Shown one piece after another: positions 9,248 to 17,042 of a stretch of DNA of 64,000 nt (positions are counted from its first letter, which is position 1; each line of letters starts with the position of its first letter). Origin of the DNA: Candidatus Nitrosomarinus catalina (GTDB lineage Archaea > Thermoproteota > Nitrososphaeria > Nitrososphaerales > Nitrosopumilaceae); contig NZ_CP021324.1 of assembly GCF_002156965.1 (NCBI RefSeq), positions 818,681-882,680 on the forward strand, written 5' to 3'. The translations under genes were made by a program, and so were the position numbers. Below the pieces are notes generated by a model. The model searched no databases. It had not been told where the DNA came from and worked only from the letters and a program-made list of their open reading frames with translations.

Positions 9248-9800
9248 TTTCCATGTTAGAAACGTTTCGCTGTTTTCCATCTTGGGAAGTAAGTGAATCA
9301 GAAGAAATTCGAACGTCACTAATTACATAACCAACAGTATCCATTCTTTTAACAATCATTTGAGATACATCGACTGCCTGAGTAATTCTTTTTCCTCGAG
9401 CTTTAATTGTAATACTAGGTCTAGTGGAAAGTTGAGTCAAGGTTGCAGAAACATAACTCATTATAGGTTTAGTTCCGATGAAAATTATATTTCGCTCTTC
9501 AGTAGTATTTGATTTTATAGAATTTTCAGGTGTTGGTTCTGGTTCAGGTGTTGGTTCAGGTGTTGGTTCAGGTGTTGGTTCTGGTTCAGGTGTTGGTTCT
9601 GGTTCAGGTGTTGGTTCTGGTTCAGGTGTTGGTTCTGGTTCAGGTGTTGGTTCTGGTTCAGGTGTTGGTTCTGGTTCAGGTGTTGGTTCTGGTTCAGGTG
9701 TTGGTTCGGGTTCAGGTGTTGGTTCGGGTTCAGGTTTAGTTCTAGAATCAAATTCAGATAAAATATCTTCTGCATCATTAGATTTGTTATTAAAACTCAA
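9228..9800 (-). CDS. Alba-family nucleic-acid-binding protein with long Pro-Glu-Thr repeat tail
   Basis: A 190-residue protein in three parts. Residues 1-22 are acidic; residues about 23-92 are a near-perfect [10 protein letters not shown] repeat; residues about 100-190 form a complete Alba domain ([43 protein letters not shown], ending in VSNMEIDI). Alba proteins bind DNA or RNA and coat archaeal chromatin; the usual family length is about 90-100 residues, so the tail doubles it. The only possible start ahead of the repeat is TTG at 9800, since a TAG stop lies three codons earlier. The tail is unstructured and strongly negative, opposite to the usual basic tails of chromatin proteins. Confidence 0.85.
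   Translation of the reverse strand: MSFNNKSNDAEDILSEFDSRTKPEPEPTPEPEPTPEPEPTPEPEPTPEPEPTPEPEPTPEPEPTPEPEPTPEPEPTPEPTPEPTPEPEPTPENSIKSNTTEERNIIFIGTKPIMSYVSATLTQLSTRPSITIKARGKRITQAVDVSQMIVKRMDTVGYVISDVRISSDSLTSQDGKQRNVSNMEIDITKE
9531..9738 (-). repeat. Tandem 18/12-bp coding repeat encoding [10 protein letters not shown]
   Basis: About a dozen tandem units inside the Alba-type gene. Most are 18 bases, two or three are 12 bases, and all are multiples of six codon bases so the frame is kept. Near-identical third positions (only a few ggttcg variants) point to recent expansion or slippage. Confidence 0.9.
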
Positions 9801-9839
9801 TTTGAATTCCTATAGTAACAAATTGACTTTATCTTTTAT

Positions 9840-10109
9840 TTAATTATTCAGGTGCTTGCCTTGGAGATAGTCTTCAAATAATTTTTCTAGATCATTGTCA
9901 GATTCACAATTCTTAATTTGTTCAACCAGATCAGGTTCCTCAATCTCATAACAATTCATCATGTCTTGAGAATCTTTGAATATCAGCATGGCTTTATTTT
10001 TAAAAATACAATGGTACAGTTTTTCTTTTTCCATATTATCAGGATTAAAGTTTACACCATTCTCATCAACAGAAACAGGATATACCATAAGAACCATAGG
10101 TGACATCAA
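9840..10109 (-). CDS. Small acidic hypothetical protein
   Basis: An 89-residue soluble protein, acidic in its C-terminal half (ENCESDNDLEKLFEDYLQG type composition), with a plausible beta-rich N-terminus (VLMVYPVSVDENG) and two central cysteines. I do not recognise it. It lies 40 bases upstream of the Alba-type gene on the same strand and may be cotranscribed. The exact start among three closely spaced methionines is unsure. Confidence 0.55.
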   Translation of the reverse strand: MMSPMVLMVYPVSVDENGVNFNPDNMEKEKLYHCIFKNKAMLIFKDSQDMMNCYEIEEPDLVEQIKNCESDNDLEKLFEDYLQGKHLNN

Positions 10110-10208
10110 TATTTAGATTTTAACTATAATTTTATAGTAATTCACTAACAAATCATAAAAGCAATAAATACAAAAATTATTAATTTCAAATAGAATAAAA
10201 AATATCAA

Positions 10209-11081
10209 ATGAACGAATCAACTCTTAAATTTATCAAATGTCCAAAATGTAATGGAATTATTGATTTAGAAATTTACGAAAATAAAAAAGAAATTATTGA
10301 AGGAATGTTAAAATGTGATAAATGTGAATTAGTGTTTCCAATTATCGATAAGATTCCAATAATGTTAACTAATTTTAAAAAATATATTTCTGAACATCGA
10401 ATTTTAAGTGGAAAATTATACAGATTAGCCTCAAGTAAAGAAGTAAAAAAATTTCTCAAATCAACATTAGATGAAATTATTTGGGAGAATAATGACAAAT
10501 CAGGAATTGAGGAAAGATGGACACAAATTTACAATAATAATAAAAATAATAAATTCTATAAAATAATAAAATCACATATAGAAAAAATTCCAAAAAGTAA
10601 ATCAGTTCTAGAATATGGGTCTTCAATTGGAATAATTAGCAATCATATTTCAAATGTAAGTGAAAATGTTTTTGGAATAGATAAATCATTTAGTGCAATT
10701 CAATATGCAAAAAAAAATCAAAATAATAATTTAGATTATATTGTTTCTGATTTTGCATCACATCCTTTTGGAAATAAAAAATTTGATTTGATAATTGGCT
10801 TAAATGTACTTGAGTTAATGGAGCCAAGAATTCTGCTTAAAATGATGTCTAACCAAATATCAAATGGACATTTAATAATTTCAGATCCATATGATTACGA
10901 CCGTGGAATGAATTCAGTAAAACAGCCTATGAGTGAAAATATTTTACGGGAAAAATTAGTAGAACTTAAATTTAAAATAATTAACAATACAAAAAAACCA
11001 TCATTTACACCATGGAATCTAAGACTATACGACAGAGCAAGTTTAAACTACAAAGTGGATATAGTTATTGCAAAAAAATAA
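10209..11081 (+). CDS. SAM-dependent methyltransferase with N-terminal Trm112-like zinc ribbon
   Basis: A 290-residue protein. Residues 10-60 look like a Trm112/YcaR-type domain: IKCPKCNGIIDLE, later KCDKCELVFPIIDKIPIML, giving two CxxC pairs. Residues about 130-240 form a class I methyltransferase core with motif I VLEYGSSIGIISNHIS, an acidic VFGIDKSF strand end and a FDLIIGLNVLELMEP motif IV-like region. Motif I has GSSIG rather than GxGxG. The substrate is unknown. It stands alone, with 100 bases before dinB. Confidence 0.75.
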   Translation: MNESTLKFIKCPKCNGIIDLEIYENKKEIIEGMLKCDKCELVFPIIDKIPIMLTNFKKYISEHRILSGKLYRLASSKEVKKFLKSTLDEIIWENNDKSGIEERWTQIYNNNKNNKFYKIIKSHIEKIPKSKSVLEYGSSIGIISNHISNVSENVFGIDKSFSAIQYAKKNQNNNLDYIVSDFASHPFGNKKFDLIIGLNVLELMEPRILLKMMSNQISNGHLIISDPYDYDRGMNSVKQPMSENILREKLVELKFKIINNTKKPSFTPWNLRLYDRASLNYKVDIVIAKK

Positions 11082-11182
11082 TTCCAATATCAAAATTAAT
11101 TTTAAAAACAGCATAGAAGTTAATAAAGAAAAATTGTGTGACATTCAAAATATAATAATAATCAAAAGAATTAGAAAAGATA

Positions 11183-12274
11183 TTGGGAAGAGTAGTTTTC
11201 CACATAGATTTTGATTATTTTTACGCTCAATGTGAAGAAGTAAGAAAACCAGAATTAAAAACAAAACCAGTATGTGTTTGTGTTTTTTCTGATAGAGGTG
11301 GAGATAGCGGAGCAATTGCAACTGCAAACTATACAGCCAGACAATTTGGAGTAAAATCAGGCATACCAATTACATTTGCAAAAAGGAGATTAGAACAAAG
11401 AAAAGATGCAGTATTTTTACCAGTAGATTTTGAATATTATGAAAAAATTACTGAAAAAGCAATGAAAATAATGAAAGATAATGCAGATATTTTTGAATAT
11501 GTGGGAAGAGATGAAGCATACTTAGACGTTACAAAAAGAGTTGAAGAGGATTTTACTAAAGCAAGTCATCTTGCACAACAAATAAAAAATTTGATTAGAA
11601 CAGAATTAAAATTAAGTTGTTCGATAGGGGTTTCATCAAATAAATTAATTTCAAAAATAGCTTCAGATTATCAAAAACCAGATGGTTTAACGATCGTTCA
11701 ACATGATAAAGTTGAACAATTTCTAGCACAACTAAATATTCGAGTCATTCCAGGAATAGGTAAAAAAACTGAACAGAGATTTAAAGAAATGAAATTAGAA
11801 ACAATAGAAGAAATAAAGAAAATAGATGTGTTTACTTTGAATAAAGAATTTGGAAGAAAGAGTGGGACATACATTTACAATGCAATTAGAGGAATAAATG
11901 ATGAACCAGTAAAAGAAAAAGAAGAAAGTATTCAGTATAGTAAAATTATCACTCTAAAAAAAGACTCTAAAGAATATGAATTTCTTTTAGAAAATTTGCA
12001 TGAATTATGTAAACAAATTCAAAACATAGTTAAAAATAATAATAAAATGTTTAAATCAATTGGAATACATTTTGTACAATCAGATCTAAGTAACAAATCA
12101 AAATCAAAAATGTTACGTAATTCAACTAACAATCTTGAAGAGTTAAAGAAGAATGTGGAACAATTGTTAATAGATGCATTAGAAGATCAATCTATCACAA
12201 TTAGAAGAGTAGGAGTAAAAGTTTCAGATTTGAGTGAAATTAAAGGTCAAAGTGACATAACTAATTTTTTTTAA
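11183..12274 (+). CDS. dinB: DNA polymerase IV (Y-family, Dpo4/DinB)
   Basis: A 363-residue translesion polymerase. Catalytic carboxylates are in DFDYFYAQCEE (residues about 7-17) and GRDEAYLDVT (about 105-114; the family often has S-x-DEAYLD, here GRDEAYLD). A helix-hairpin-helix thumb follows (VIPGIGKKTEQRF), then the little-finger domain. It ends with a short GQSDITNFF, resembling a PCNA-interacting tail. The start is TTG. Its 3' end overlaps the opposing archaeosortase gene by 14 bases. Confidence 0.95.
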   Translation: MGRVVFHIDFDYFYAQCEEVRKPELKTKPVCVCVFSDRGGDSGAIATANYTARQFGVKSGIPITFAKRRLEQRKDAVFLPVDFEYYEKITEKAMKIMKDNADIFEYVGRDEAYLDVTKRVEEDFTKASHLAQQIKNLIRTELKLSCSIGVSSNKLISKIASDYQKPDGLTIVQHDKVEQFLAQLNIRVIPGIGKKTEQRFKEMKLETIEEIKKIDVFTLNKEFGRKSGTYIYNAIRGINDEPVKEKEESIQYSKIITLKKDSKEYEFLLENLHELCKQIQNIVKNNNKMFKSIGIHFVQSDLSNKSKSKMLRNSTNNLEELKKNVEQLLIDALEDQSITIRRVGVKVSDLSEIKGQSDITNFF

Positions 12275-13196
12275 GATTCTCAGATTCAGATTTTTTGAGA
12301 CGTCTAGATTCTATCACAATTACAACTAAAATAAAAGCAAATAACCATGGCAAGAACATTATTTCACCAGCAATTTTGTGATATTCCTCCCAGGCAACAG
12401 GATCAGTTGTAACTTTAAGAGCATACCAAGATAATGAAAAAATACGAATTAGATTAACAATAATCGTTCCTATGATTCCTATAATGAAATATACAACTTT
12501 ACGACTTTTCACTATATTCATTTTTAACATAAATGCACCAATTACCAGTGAAAAAATAATAATACTATGAACGCCTGCAGAAGGCCAAAAAACTTGTAAT
12601 GCCATTGAACCATGATCACCACGTAAGAACATTATGTTATCACGTGCTATTGCAGTTCCAAGATCAAGTGCAGTAATTACCCAAACATTAGCTTGAACAA
12701 AATAAGGAACAATGTATTGTAATGGACCAAGTGTGTCATATGGAAAGAATGCATCTAATGAAAGAATTATTGCAGTGCCACTAAGAAAAATTGGTGCAGC
12801 AGGTGCAATTCTAATCCAGCGTTTACCAAAGAAGATAGTCAATCCAATAACAATAAAAATTGCCATTACAATGAAATCCCACATCCAAGTCCAAGAATAA
12901 ATTAATTGAACATTAAATTGTGTTGCAGATTCAATCAGAAATTCTCTTAAGCCATATTCTAAAGAAATTAAATAAGATATCGTAAGTAATGCAATAGGAG
13001 TAAGTGAAAGTAATCTTTTTTTGGAAATAATTATTTTCAAACCAATTAATTCAGCAATAACAAAAACTAAAGCAAAAAAGTATCCACCTCTCCCTTCATT
13101 CCAACTCCAAGCAATTGAATCAGGAAATGCAATCATTGCAAATAAAATTGGGCTAGAAATTAGAAATATGCCAACAAAAAGATTCCAATTTTGCAT
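12261..13196 (-). CDS. Archaeosortase/exosortase-family membrane protein with Ser in place of catalytic Cys
   Basis: A 311-residue polytopic membrane protein with eight or nine hydrophobic helices. The three family landmarks are in order near the C-terminus: a VFWPSAGVHS motif where exosortases normally have a C-S-G-[IL] type active-site Cys, then the Arg-bearing NLIRI, then the His-bearing HKIAGEIMF. Arg and His are kept but the Cys position reads Ser. Archaeosortases cut and re-anchor C-terminally tagged surface proteins. I see no classic PEF- or PGF-type tag in this window. A thaumarchaeal subfamily of these enzymes is recognised in family collections; I cannot check here whether Ser is general in it. 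Confidence 0.8.
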   Translation of the reverse strand: MQNWNLFVGIFLISSPILFAMIAFPDSIAWSWNEGRGGYFFALVFVIAELIGLKIIISKKRLLSLTPIALLTISYLISLEYGLREFLIESATQFNVQLIYSWTWMWDFIVMAIFIVIGLTIFFGKRWIRIAPAAPIFLSGTAIILSLDAFFPYDTLGPLQYIVPYFVQANVWVITALDLGTAIARDNIMFLRGDHGSMALQVFWPSAGVHSIIIFSLVIGAFMLKMNIVKSRKVVYFIIGIIGTIIVNLIRIFSLSWYALKVTTDPVAWEEYHKIAGEIMFLPWLFAFILVVIVIESRRLKKSESENLKKN

Positions 13197-13278
13197 ATAA
13201 TGAAGCTAAAAACGGCAAATAAAAATCTGAACTAGACAACGAACAAAGTCAATTTTTAGATAAAGTAGGGATAGAAAA

Positions 13279-13356
13279 TCAGTCTTCAGAATCTTCTATT
13301 TCATCGAGATCGGAGTCTCTTCTGCTTGGTCGTATTGGAACATAAATTATTGTCAC
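13279..13356 (-). CDS. Possible 25-residue microprotein
   Basis: A short frame with GTG start reads VTIIYVPIRPSRRDSDLDE and ends in an acidic tail. It has a hydrophobic-basic-acidic layout that looks like the C-terminus of a small membrane protein, but a stop lies five codons upstream of the GTG. The 239-base gap around it holds nothing else I can name. It could be chance. Confidence 0.2.
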   Translation of the reverse strand: MTIIYVPIRPSRRDSDLDEIEDSED

Positions 13357-13435
13357 AATAATGAATAATTAGACTAGATGATACAATCTAAGGTTGTAAA
13401 AATTTGTCTAATTGGTAATTTTCAATCCATCAGAA

Positions 13436-13915
13436 CTAAAAATTTACCTTACATTCAGTTTTTAGAGATTTGATCGTAGTGAAATACGTGATAACAAGTA
13501 TTGAGATAGCAATTATTCTAATTGGAATTTCATAATTTGTAAGAAAGGCAGTAGCAGTAGCACCAATTGAACCAAAAGTCGAAATTACAGCAAATCCAAT
13601 AGGTCCGCAGCTACATGCTCCTGCAATAGAACCAATAATGGAACCAAAGATACCACCACTAATTTTTTGTTTAGAATTTTTTAGATGTGTTATTCTAAAA
13701 AGATTCATAGGAATTACAATTGCAGATAAGATAGAAAGAATTACAATTAGACTAAACCCAAGTTCACTTCCAGAAGGCATGTGAGATACAAAAAAAGGTT
13801 CAAAGAAAATAAATTCAGAAACAAATAACAAAACAACCATCATAGATGAAAAAATTATTAGAGATAGTAAAACAAATTGAAAGTTAGAAAAAACTAATTT
13901 TAAAATATTTATCAT
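13436..13915 (-). CDS. Four-helix membrane protein with GACSCG motif
   Basis: A 159-residue integral membrane protein with four hydrophobic segments. A GSIAGACSCGPIGFAVIS stretch at the third segment places two Cys (C-S-C) near a membrane face. I do not recognise a family. Its ATG immediately follows the stop codon of the DsbA-like gene with no gap, so the two are almost certainly cotranslated. By position and Cys pattern it could be a redox partner for the DsbA-like protein, in the manner of DsbB, but that is inference. Confidence 0.75.
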   Translation of the reverse strand: MINILKLVFSNFQFVLLSLIIFSSMMVVLLFVSEFIFFEPFFVSHMPSGSELGFSLIVILSILSAIVIPMNLFRITHLKNSKQKISGGIFGSIIGSIAGACSCGPIGFAVISTFGSIGATATAFLTNYEIPIRIIAISILVITYFTTIKSLKTECKVNF

Positions 13916-14599
13916 TTATACCATAGAATCCAAAACTTGTTTGAATACAGAGAAAGGTTGAGCACCACCTATTTGTTTCTGATTAAAATCAGGACCAACT
14001 ATAAAAAATCCAGGTGTTCCGTTAACACCATTATCTCTAGCCTGTTGGGAATTATATTGTACACGTTTAGAATATTTTTCGGAATCAAGACATTCATTAA
14101 ATAATTCCATATCAAGGTTCAAACTAAAAGCAAATGCTTTCAGTCTTTCAGTATTTGCCCATCCACTATCAATTTTTGATTCTTGTGAAGTATACAAAAT
14201 ACCGTGATATTCCCAGTACATATTTTGATCATCAGCACAATAAGTTGCCTGTGCAGCTTTTGGCGAATCCTTACCTAAAAATGCAAAATCAACAAAAACT
14301 AAATTTGCTTTTCCAGTTTCAATATAATCTCGCATTATCAAAGGTTTAGTGTCATGAAACCAATTGTAACATTGATGACATTGATAATCACCAAATTCAA
14401 CTATTGTAATAGGAGCATCAGGATTACCCAATACTGGAGAGCCTAAAGCTGTAGAAACACTACCATGAGTTCTACTCATATCAACATCATATTGCTCAAA
14501 CGAGTTTGATTCATTATCAGATGAAGATGCTAATGCTGCAATTCCAGCAATTATAGAAATAATAATTATTCCTAAAATAGGACCTTTTTTCTTCATCAA
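13916..14599 (-). CDS. DsbA-family thiol-disulfide oxidoreductase, membrane-anchored
   Basis: A 227-residue protein. Residues 6-26 form an N-terminal membrane anchor or signal, followed by a Ser-rich linker. The thioredoxin-like domain starts near residue 58 (GNPDAPITIVEFGDYQC) with active-site CHQC (C74, C77) and a cis-proline loop NGVNGTPGFFIVG near residue 190. It should catalyse disulfide formation or isomerisation outside the membrane. It is followed without spacing by the CSC membrane protein and preceded at 29 bases by a C2H2 zinc-finger gene, all on the minus strand. Confidence 0.9.
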   Translation of the reverse strand: MMKKKGPILGIIIISIIAGIAALASSSDNESNSFEQYDVDMSRTHGSVSTALGSPVLGNPDAPITIVEFGDYQCHQCYNWFHDTKPLIMRDYIETGKANLVFVDFAFLGKDSPKAAQATYCADDQNMYWEYHGILYTSQESKIDSGWANTERLKAFAFSLNLDMELFNECLDSEKYSKRVQYNSQQARDNGVNGTPGFFIVGPDFNQKQIGGAQPFSVFKQVLDSMV

Positions 14600-14628
14600 T
14601 TATTGAAATTTCAATGACTTAAAAAAAC

Positions 14629-14826
14629 CTATTTGAGATTTTGAGAAGATTTTCTTTTAAGTAAATTTACAAATTTCTCGATTACAGTGTCAATAGGACA
14701 AACATCACAAGGAATTGTTGATGAATGAGTTTCTAGATGTTTAAGAAATTTTTCACGTGAATTTAATACCAAATCACATTTTTCACAGTAGACTTTAGTA
14801 GGATTAGAATTTGAGGATTTTTTCAC
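14629..14826 (-). CDS. Small C2H2 zinc-finger protein
   Basis: A 65-residue protein with a textbook single C2H2 finger: YCEKCDLVLNSREKFLKHLE then TH, spacing C-x2-C-x12-H-x3-H. A second CxxC (PCDVC) follows, then a basic C-terminal helix. Such small proteins in archaea are candidate DNA- or RNA-binding regulators. It lies 53 bases after another C2H2 protein and 29 bases before the DsbA-like gene. Confidence 0.8.
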   Translation of the reverse strand: MKKSSNSNPTKVYCEKCDLVLNSREKFLKHLETHSSTIPCDVCPIDTVIEKFVNLLKRKSSQNLK

Positions 14827-14879
14827 AATGAATAGCTAAAATAATTGCTTATAAAGATCATGTTAAAAATAAACAAAAA

Positions 14880-15248
14880 TTAGAGATAATGCATTCTCAT
14901 ATGAACATTAAGTTCAACTTGGTATTGAGTAACAAACCCACAGTGAGTACATGAAAAGAGTTGAGATTGTTGAGGTTCAGATTCCCGTTGTAATACTTCA
15001 CCAGTTACAGATTTGATGTGAATTATTTCTTTATTAGAAATTACAGCAAAATTTGAACCTTCATTAATAAAATCAAAATATTCCTTTATAGCTGAAATTA
15101 CTAATTCAACATCAATTATTTCATCATCCAAAGTAGACAATGTGAATTGATGATTTTTTAAAGTTGGAATTGCTTCGACTTTATCTGCCACATAAACAAC
15201 TAATTCATTTTGAATTGAAGTTACATCAGCACAATCAACTGTAAGCAT
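14880..15248 (-). CDS. Hypothetical protein with C-terminal C2H2 zinc finger
   Basis: A 122-residue protein. The first 95 residues are an alpha/beta domain I do not recognise; the last 25 form a C2H2 finger (SCTHCGFVTQYQVELNVHMR then MH; C-x2-C-x12-H-x3-H). The domain arrangement suggests a sensor or oligomerisation domain joined to a nucleic-acid-binding finger. It heads a minus-strand run with the next C2H2 gene and the dsbA pair. Confidence 0.8.
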   Translation of the reverse strand: MLTVDCADVTSIQNELVVYVADKVEAIPTLKNHQFTLSTLDDEIIDVELVISAIKEYFDFINEGSNFAVISNKEIIHIKSVTGEVLQRESEPQQSQLFSCTHCGFVTQYQVELNVHMRMHYL

Positions 15249-15329
15249 GAAATTTCAGAGATTAATGAATATTTTAGTTTAACAGTGGTTTGAAAATGAT
15301 ATTAATACATTGTAATTAGAAATGAGAGT

Positions 15330-15716
15330 ATGGGAAATTCTGAAACATTTGGAGTTCAAAAAGGTCACGGTGAGGAGATTATTAACTGGTTAAATGAGCA
15401 GTCAAAAACACACAAAGGCAAACTAGAAGCTAGATTATACGGATATACAGTAACAACAAAAAATTTTGGAGAATTTGAAATGTTCTCATGGATTGGGGAT
15501 GTGCAAATTGCAAGAAAACTCATCATAAAAGCTAGTAAAAAATTCAAAATCAAAATAATTGAAGGAGGGTATAAGCCAAAAGAAAAAGTGTTTAAAATGA
15601 AAAAATTTGATTTTGCTAAAGTCAAAAAAGGAGATAAAACAGTAGGTCAATTAGAATTTGCAGTATCACGATTTGGAAATGCAGAATGGGAAATTCAAAA
15701 TGAAGAACGACATTAA
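15330..15716 (+). CDS. Conserved-looking hypothetical protein
   Basis: A 128-residue soluble, Lys-rich alpha/beta protein (FGVQKGHGEEIINWLNEQ at the N-terminus). No motif that I can assign to a family, no signal peptide. ATG start. It is followed after 21 bases by the hydroxyacid-dehydrogenase-like gene on the same strand and may be cotranscribed. Confidence 0.65.
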   Translation: MGNSETFGVQKGHGEEIINWLNEQSKTHKGKLEARLYGYTVTTKNFGEFEMFSWIGDVQIARKLIIKASKKFKIKIIEGGYKPKEKVFKMKKFDFAKVKKGDKTVGQLEFAVSRFGNAEWEIQNEERH

Positions 15717-15737
15717 TAAAAATTCAAGGAGTGTAAA

Positions 15738-16616
15738 ATGAAAATCGGAATAATAGGAGTAGGAATGTTAGGAGAAGCAGTTGCACTAAATCTATTGAAT
15801 TTGGGTTTTCAGGTATCAGTATACAATAGAACTAAAGAAAAAGTATCAGAAGTTGAAAAAAATGGTGCAATAGTAATGAATTCACCAAAATTAGTAGCAG
15901 ATAATTCTGAATTAATCATCATCGTTGTAAAAGATGCAGTTGCAGTAAAAGAAGTCTCATTTGGAAAGGAAGGGATCACAGAGTCCAAAAATAAAAAAAT
16001 AATCGTTGCAGATATGAGTACAATTGAACCAACAGAATCAAAAGAAATTGCAGATAATTTTAAACAAAAACAAATTCAGAAATTAGAAATCCCAGTAATG
16101 GGAGGGCCAAATGTTGCAATTACAGGCAAATTAGTAATGATGGCATCAGGTCCAAAAAATAGTTTTGAACAATGCAGATCAATTTTTGAAAAAATTGCGA
16201 ACAAAGTATTTTTTCTAGGAGAACAAGGTACAGCAAATTCAATCAAATTAGCCATGAATTTACAAATTACAATGTTAGCATTATCACTATCAGAAGGAAT
16301 CACATTAGTAGAAAAATCAAAAGTTGACCCAAAAATCTTTTTAGAAGTTCTAAATTCAACATATTTCAAAACGGGTATGAGTGAAAACAAAGCATTCAAA
16401 ATGATTGAAGGGAATTATGATGCAACTTTCACATTATCAAATTTGAAAAAAGATATCACAACAATGATCAATACATCTAAAAAATTGGGAGTAAATTTAC
16501 CAATGATAGTAAAAGCTGAAGAGATATACAAAAATGCGATTAAAGAAGGATTTGGAGATGATGATTATACAGGAATTATACAATATATTAAAAAAATCAA
16601 TAATTCCCAAAACTAA
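15738..16616 (+). CDS. NAD(P)-dependent beta-hydroxyacid dehydrogenase family protein
   Basis: A 292-residue member of the 3-hydroxyisobutyrate/6-phosphogluconate dehydrogenase superfamily. The N-terminal Rossmann motif is IGIIGVGMLGEAVALNLL; the substrate-binding EIPVMGGPNVAITGKLVMM segment and the catalytic-lysine helix (SIKLAMNLQITMLALSLSEG; usual GxxxxxKxxxN) are present. Family members reduce semialdehydes such as glyoxylate or methylmalonate semialdehyde, or oxidise the hydroxyacids. The exact substrate is not decidable from sequence. ATG with an upstream AAGGAG ribosome binding site, which is unusual among the mostly leaderless genes here. Confidence 0.88.
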   Translation: MKIGIIGVGMLGEAVALNLLNLGFQVSVYNRTKEKVSEVEKNGAIVMNSPKLVADNSELIIIVVKDAVAVKEVSFGKEGITESKNKKIIVADMSTIEPTESKEIADNFKQKQIQKLEIPVMGGPNVAITGKLVMMASGPKNSFEQCRSIFEKIANKVFFLGEQGTANSIKLAMNLQITMLALSLSEGITLVEKSKVDPKIFLEVLNSTYFKTGMSENKAFKMIEGNYDATFTLSNLKKDITTMINTSKKLGVNLPMIVKAEEIYKNAIKEGFGDDDYTGIIQYIKKINNSQN

Positions 16617-16625
16617 GCAGGTAAA

Positions 16626-16730
16626 TTATTTTTTTTTGAGATATTTCCTATAAGAAAAACCAAAAACCAACATTGTAATTCCAGTTAGTCCACTCCACAT
16701 TATAAAAGAAGTAAGATCAAATTCAGACAT
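16626..16730 (-). CDS. 34-residue single-span membrane microprotein
   Basis: A short frame with ATG start: a hydrophilic MSEFDLTSF N-terminus, one hydrophobic helix (IMWSGLTGITMLVFGFS) and a basic YRKYLKKK end that fits the positive-inside rule. It fills most of the gap between two plus-strand genes. The composition argues for a real membrane microprotein, but no family is recognised. Confidence 0.5.
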   Translation of the reverse strand: MSEFDLTSFIMWSGLTGITMLVFGFSYRKYLKKK

Positions 16731-16782
16731 AGATTAGGAAAAATATTGAAACATCTAAATAGATTTGCGATTGAGATATTTT

Positions 16783-16992
16783 ATGCCTGAATTTAGATGT
16801 GAAGATTGTGGAAAACGTCTATTTCATGAGAATGAAACCACTTTAGAAGTGCAAAAAACAATTCATTCAAAATTCTGTAGAAACATAAAAGGAGAAACAC
16901 ACAGTTACATGCACAGGGATCCAGCACATATGGAAACATTTGACATAGAAAGAGAAAACGATACAACAGGCGAACCTGTATTAAAAAAATAG
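16783..16992 (+). CDS. Small zinc-binding hypothetical protein
   Basis: A 69-residue protein starting MPEFRCEDCGKRLFHENE. The CxxC pair and later His/Cys (HSKFCRN) suggest a single zinc site. The frame is open six codons further upstream to TTG, but the ATG fits the start of the conserved-looking segment. Function unknown. Confidence 0.6.
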   Translation: MPEFRCEDCGKRLFHENETTLEVQKTIHSKFCRNIKGETHSYMHRDPAHMETFDIERENDTTGEPVLKK

Positions 16993-17042
16993 AAATTCTA
17001 TAACCTCAAAATTATATCCTAGATAATTATCATGAATTTTAA

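Noticed and set aside
9531-9738. Regular short repeats that could suggest a CRISPR array
   Set aside because: The units are 12-18 bases without unique spacers and keep a coding frame.
9478-9843. Plus-strand frame encoding a Gly/Ser/Val repeat
   Set aside because: It is the antisense of the EPEPTP repeat of the Alba-type gene and has no domain of its own.
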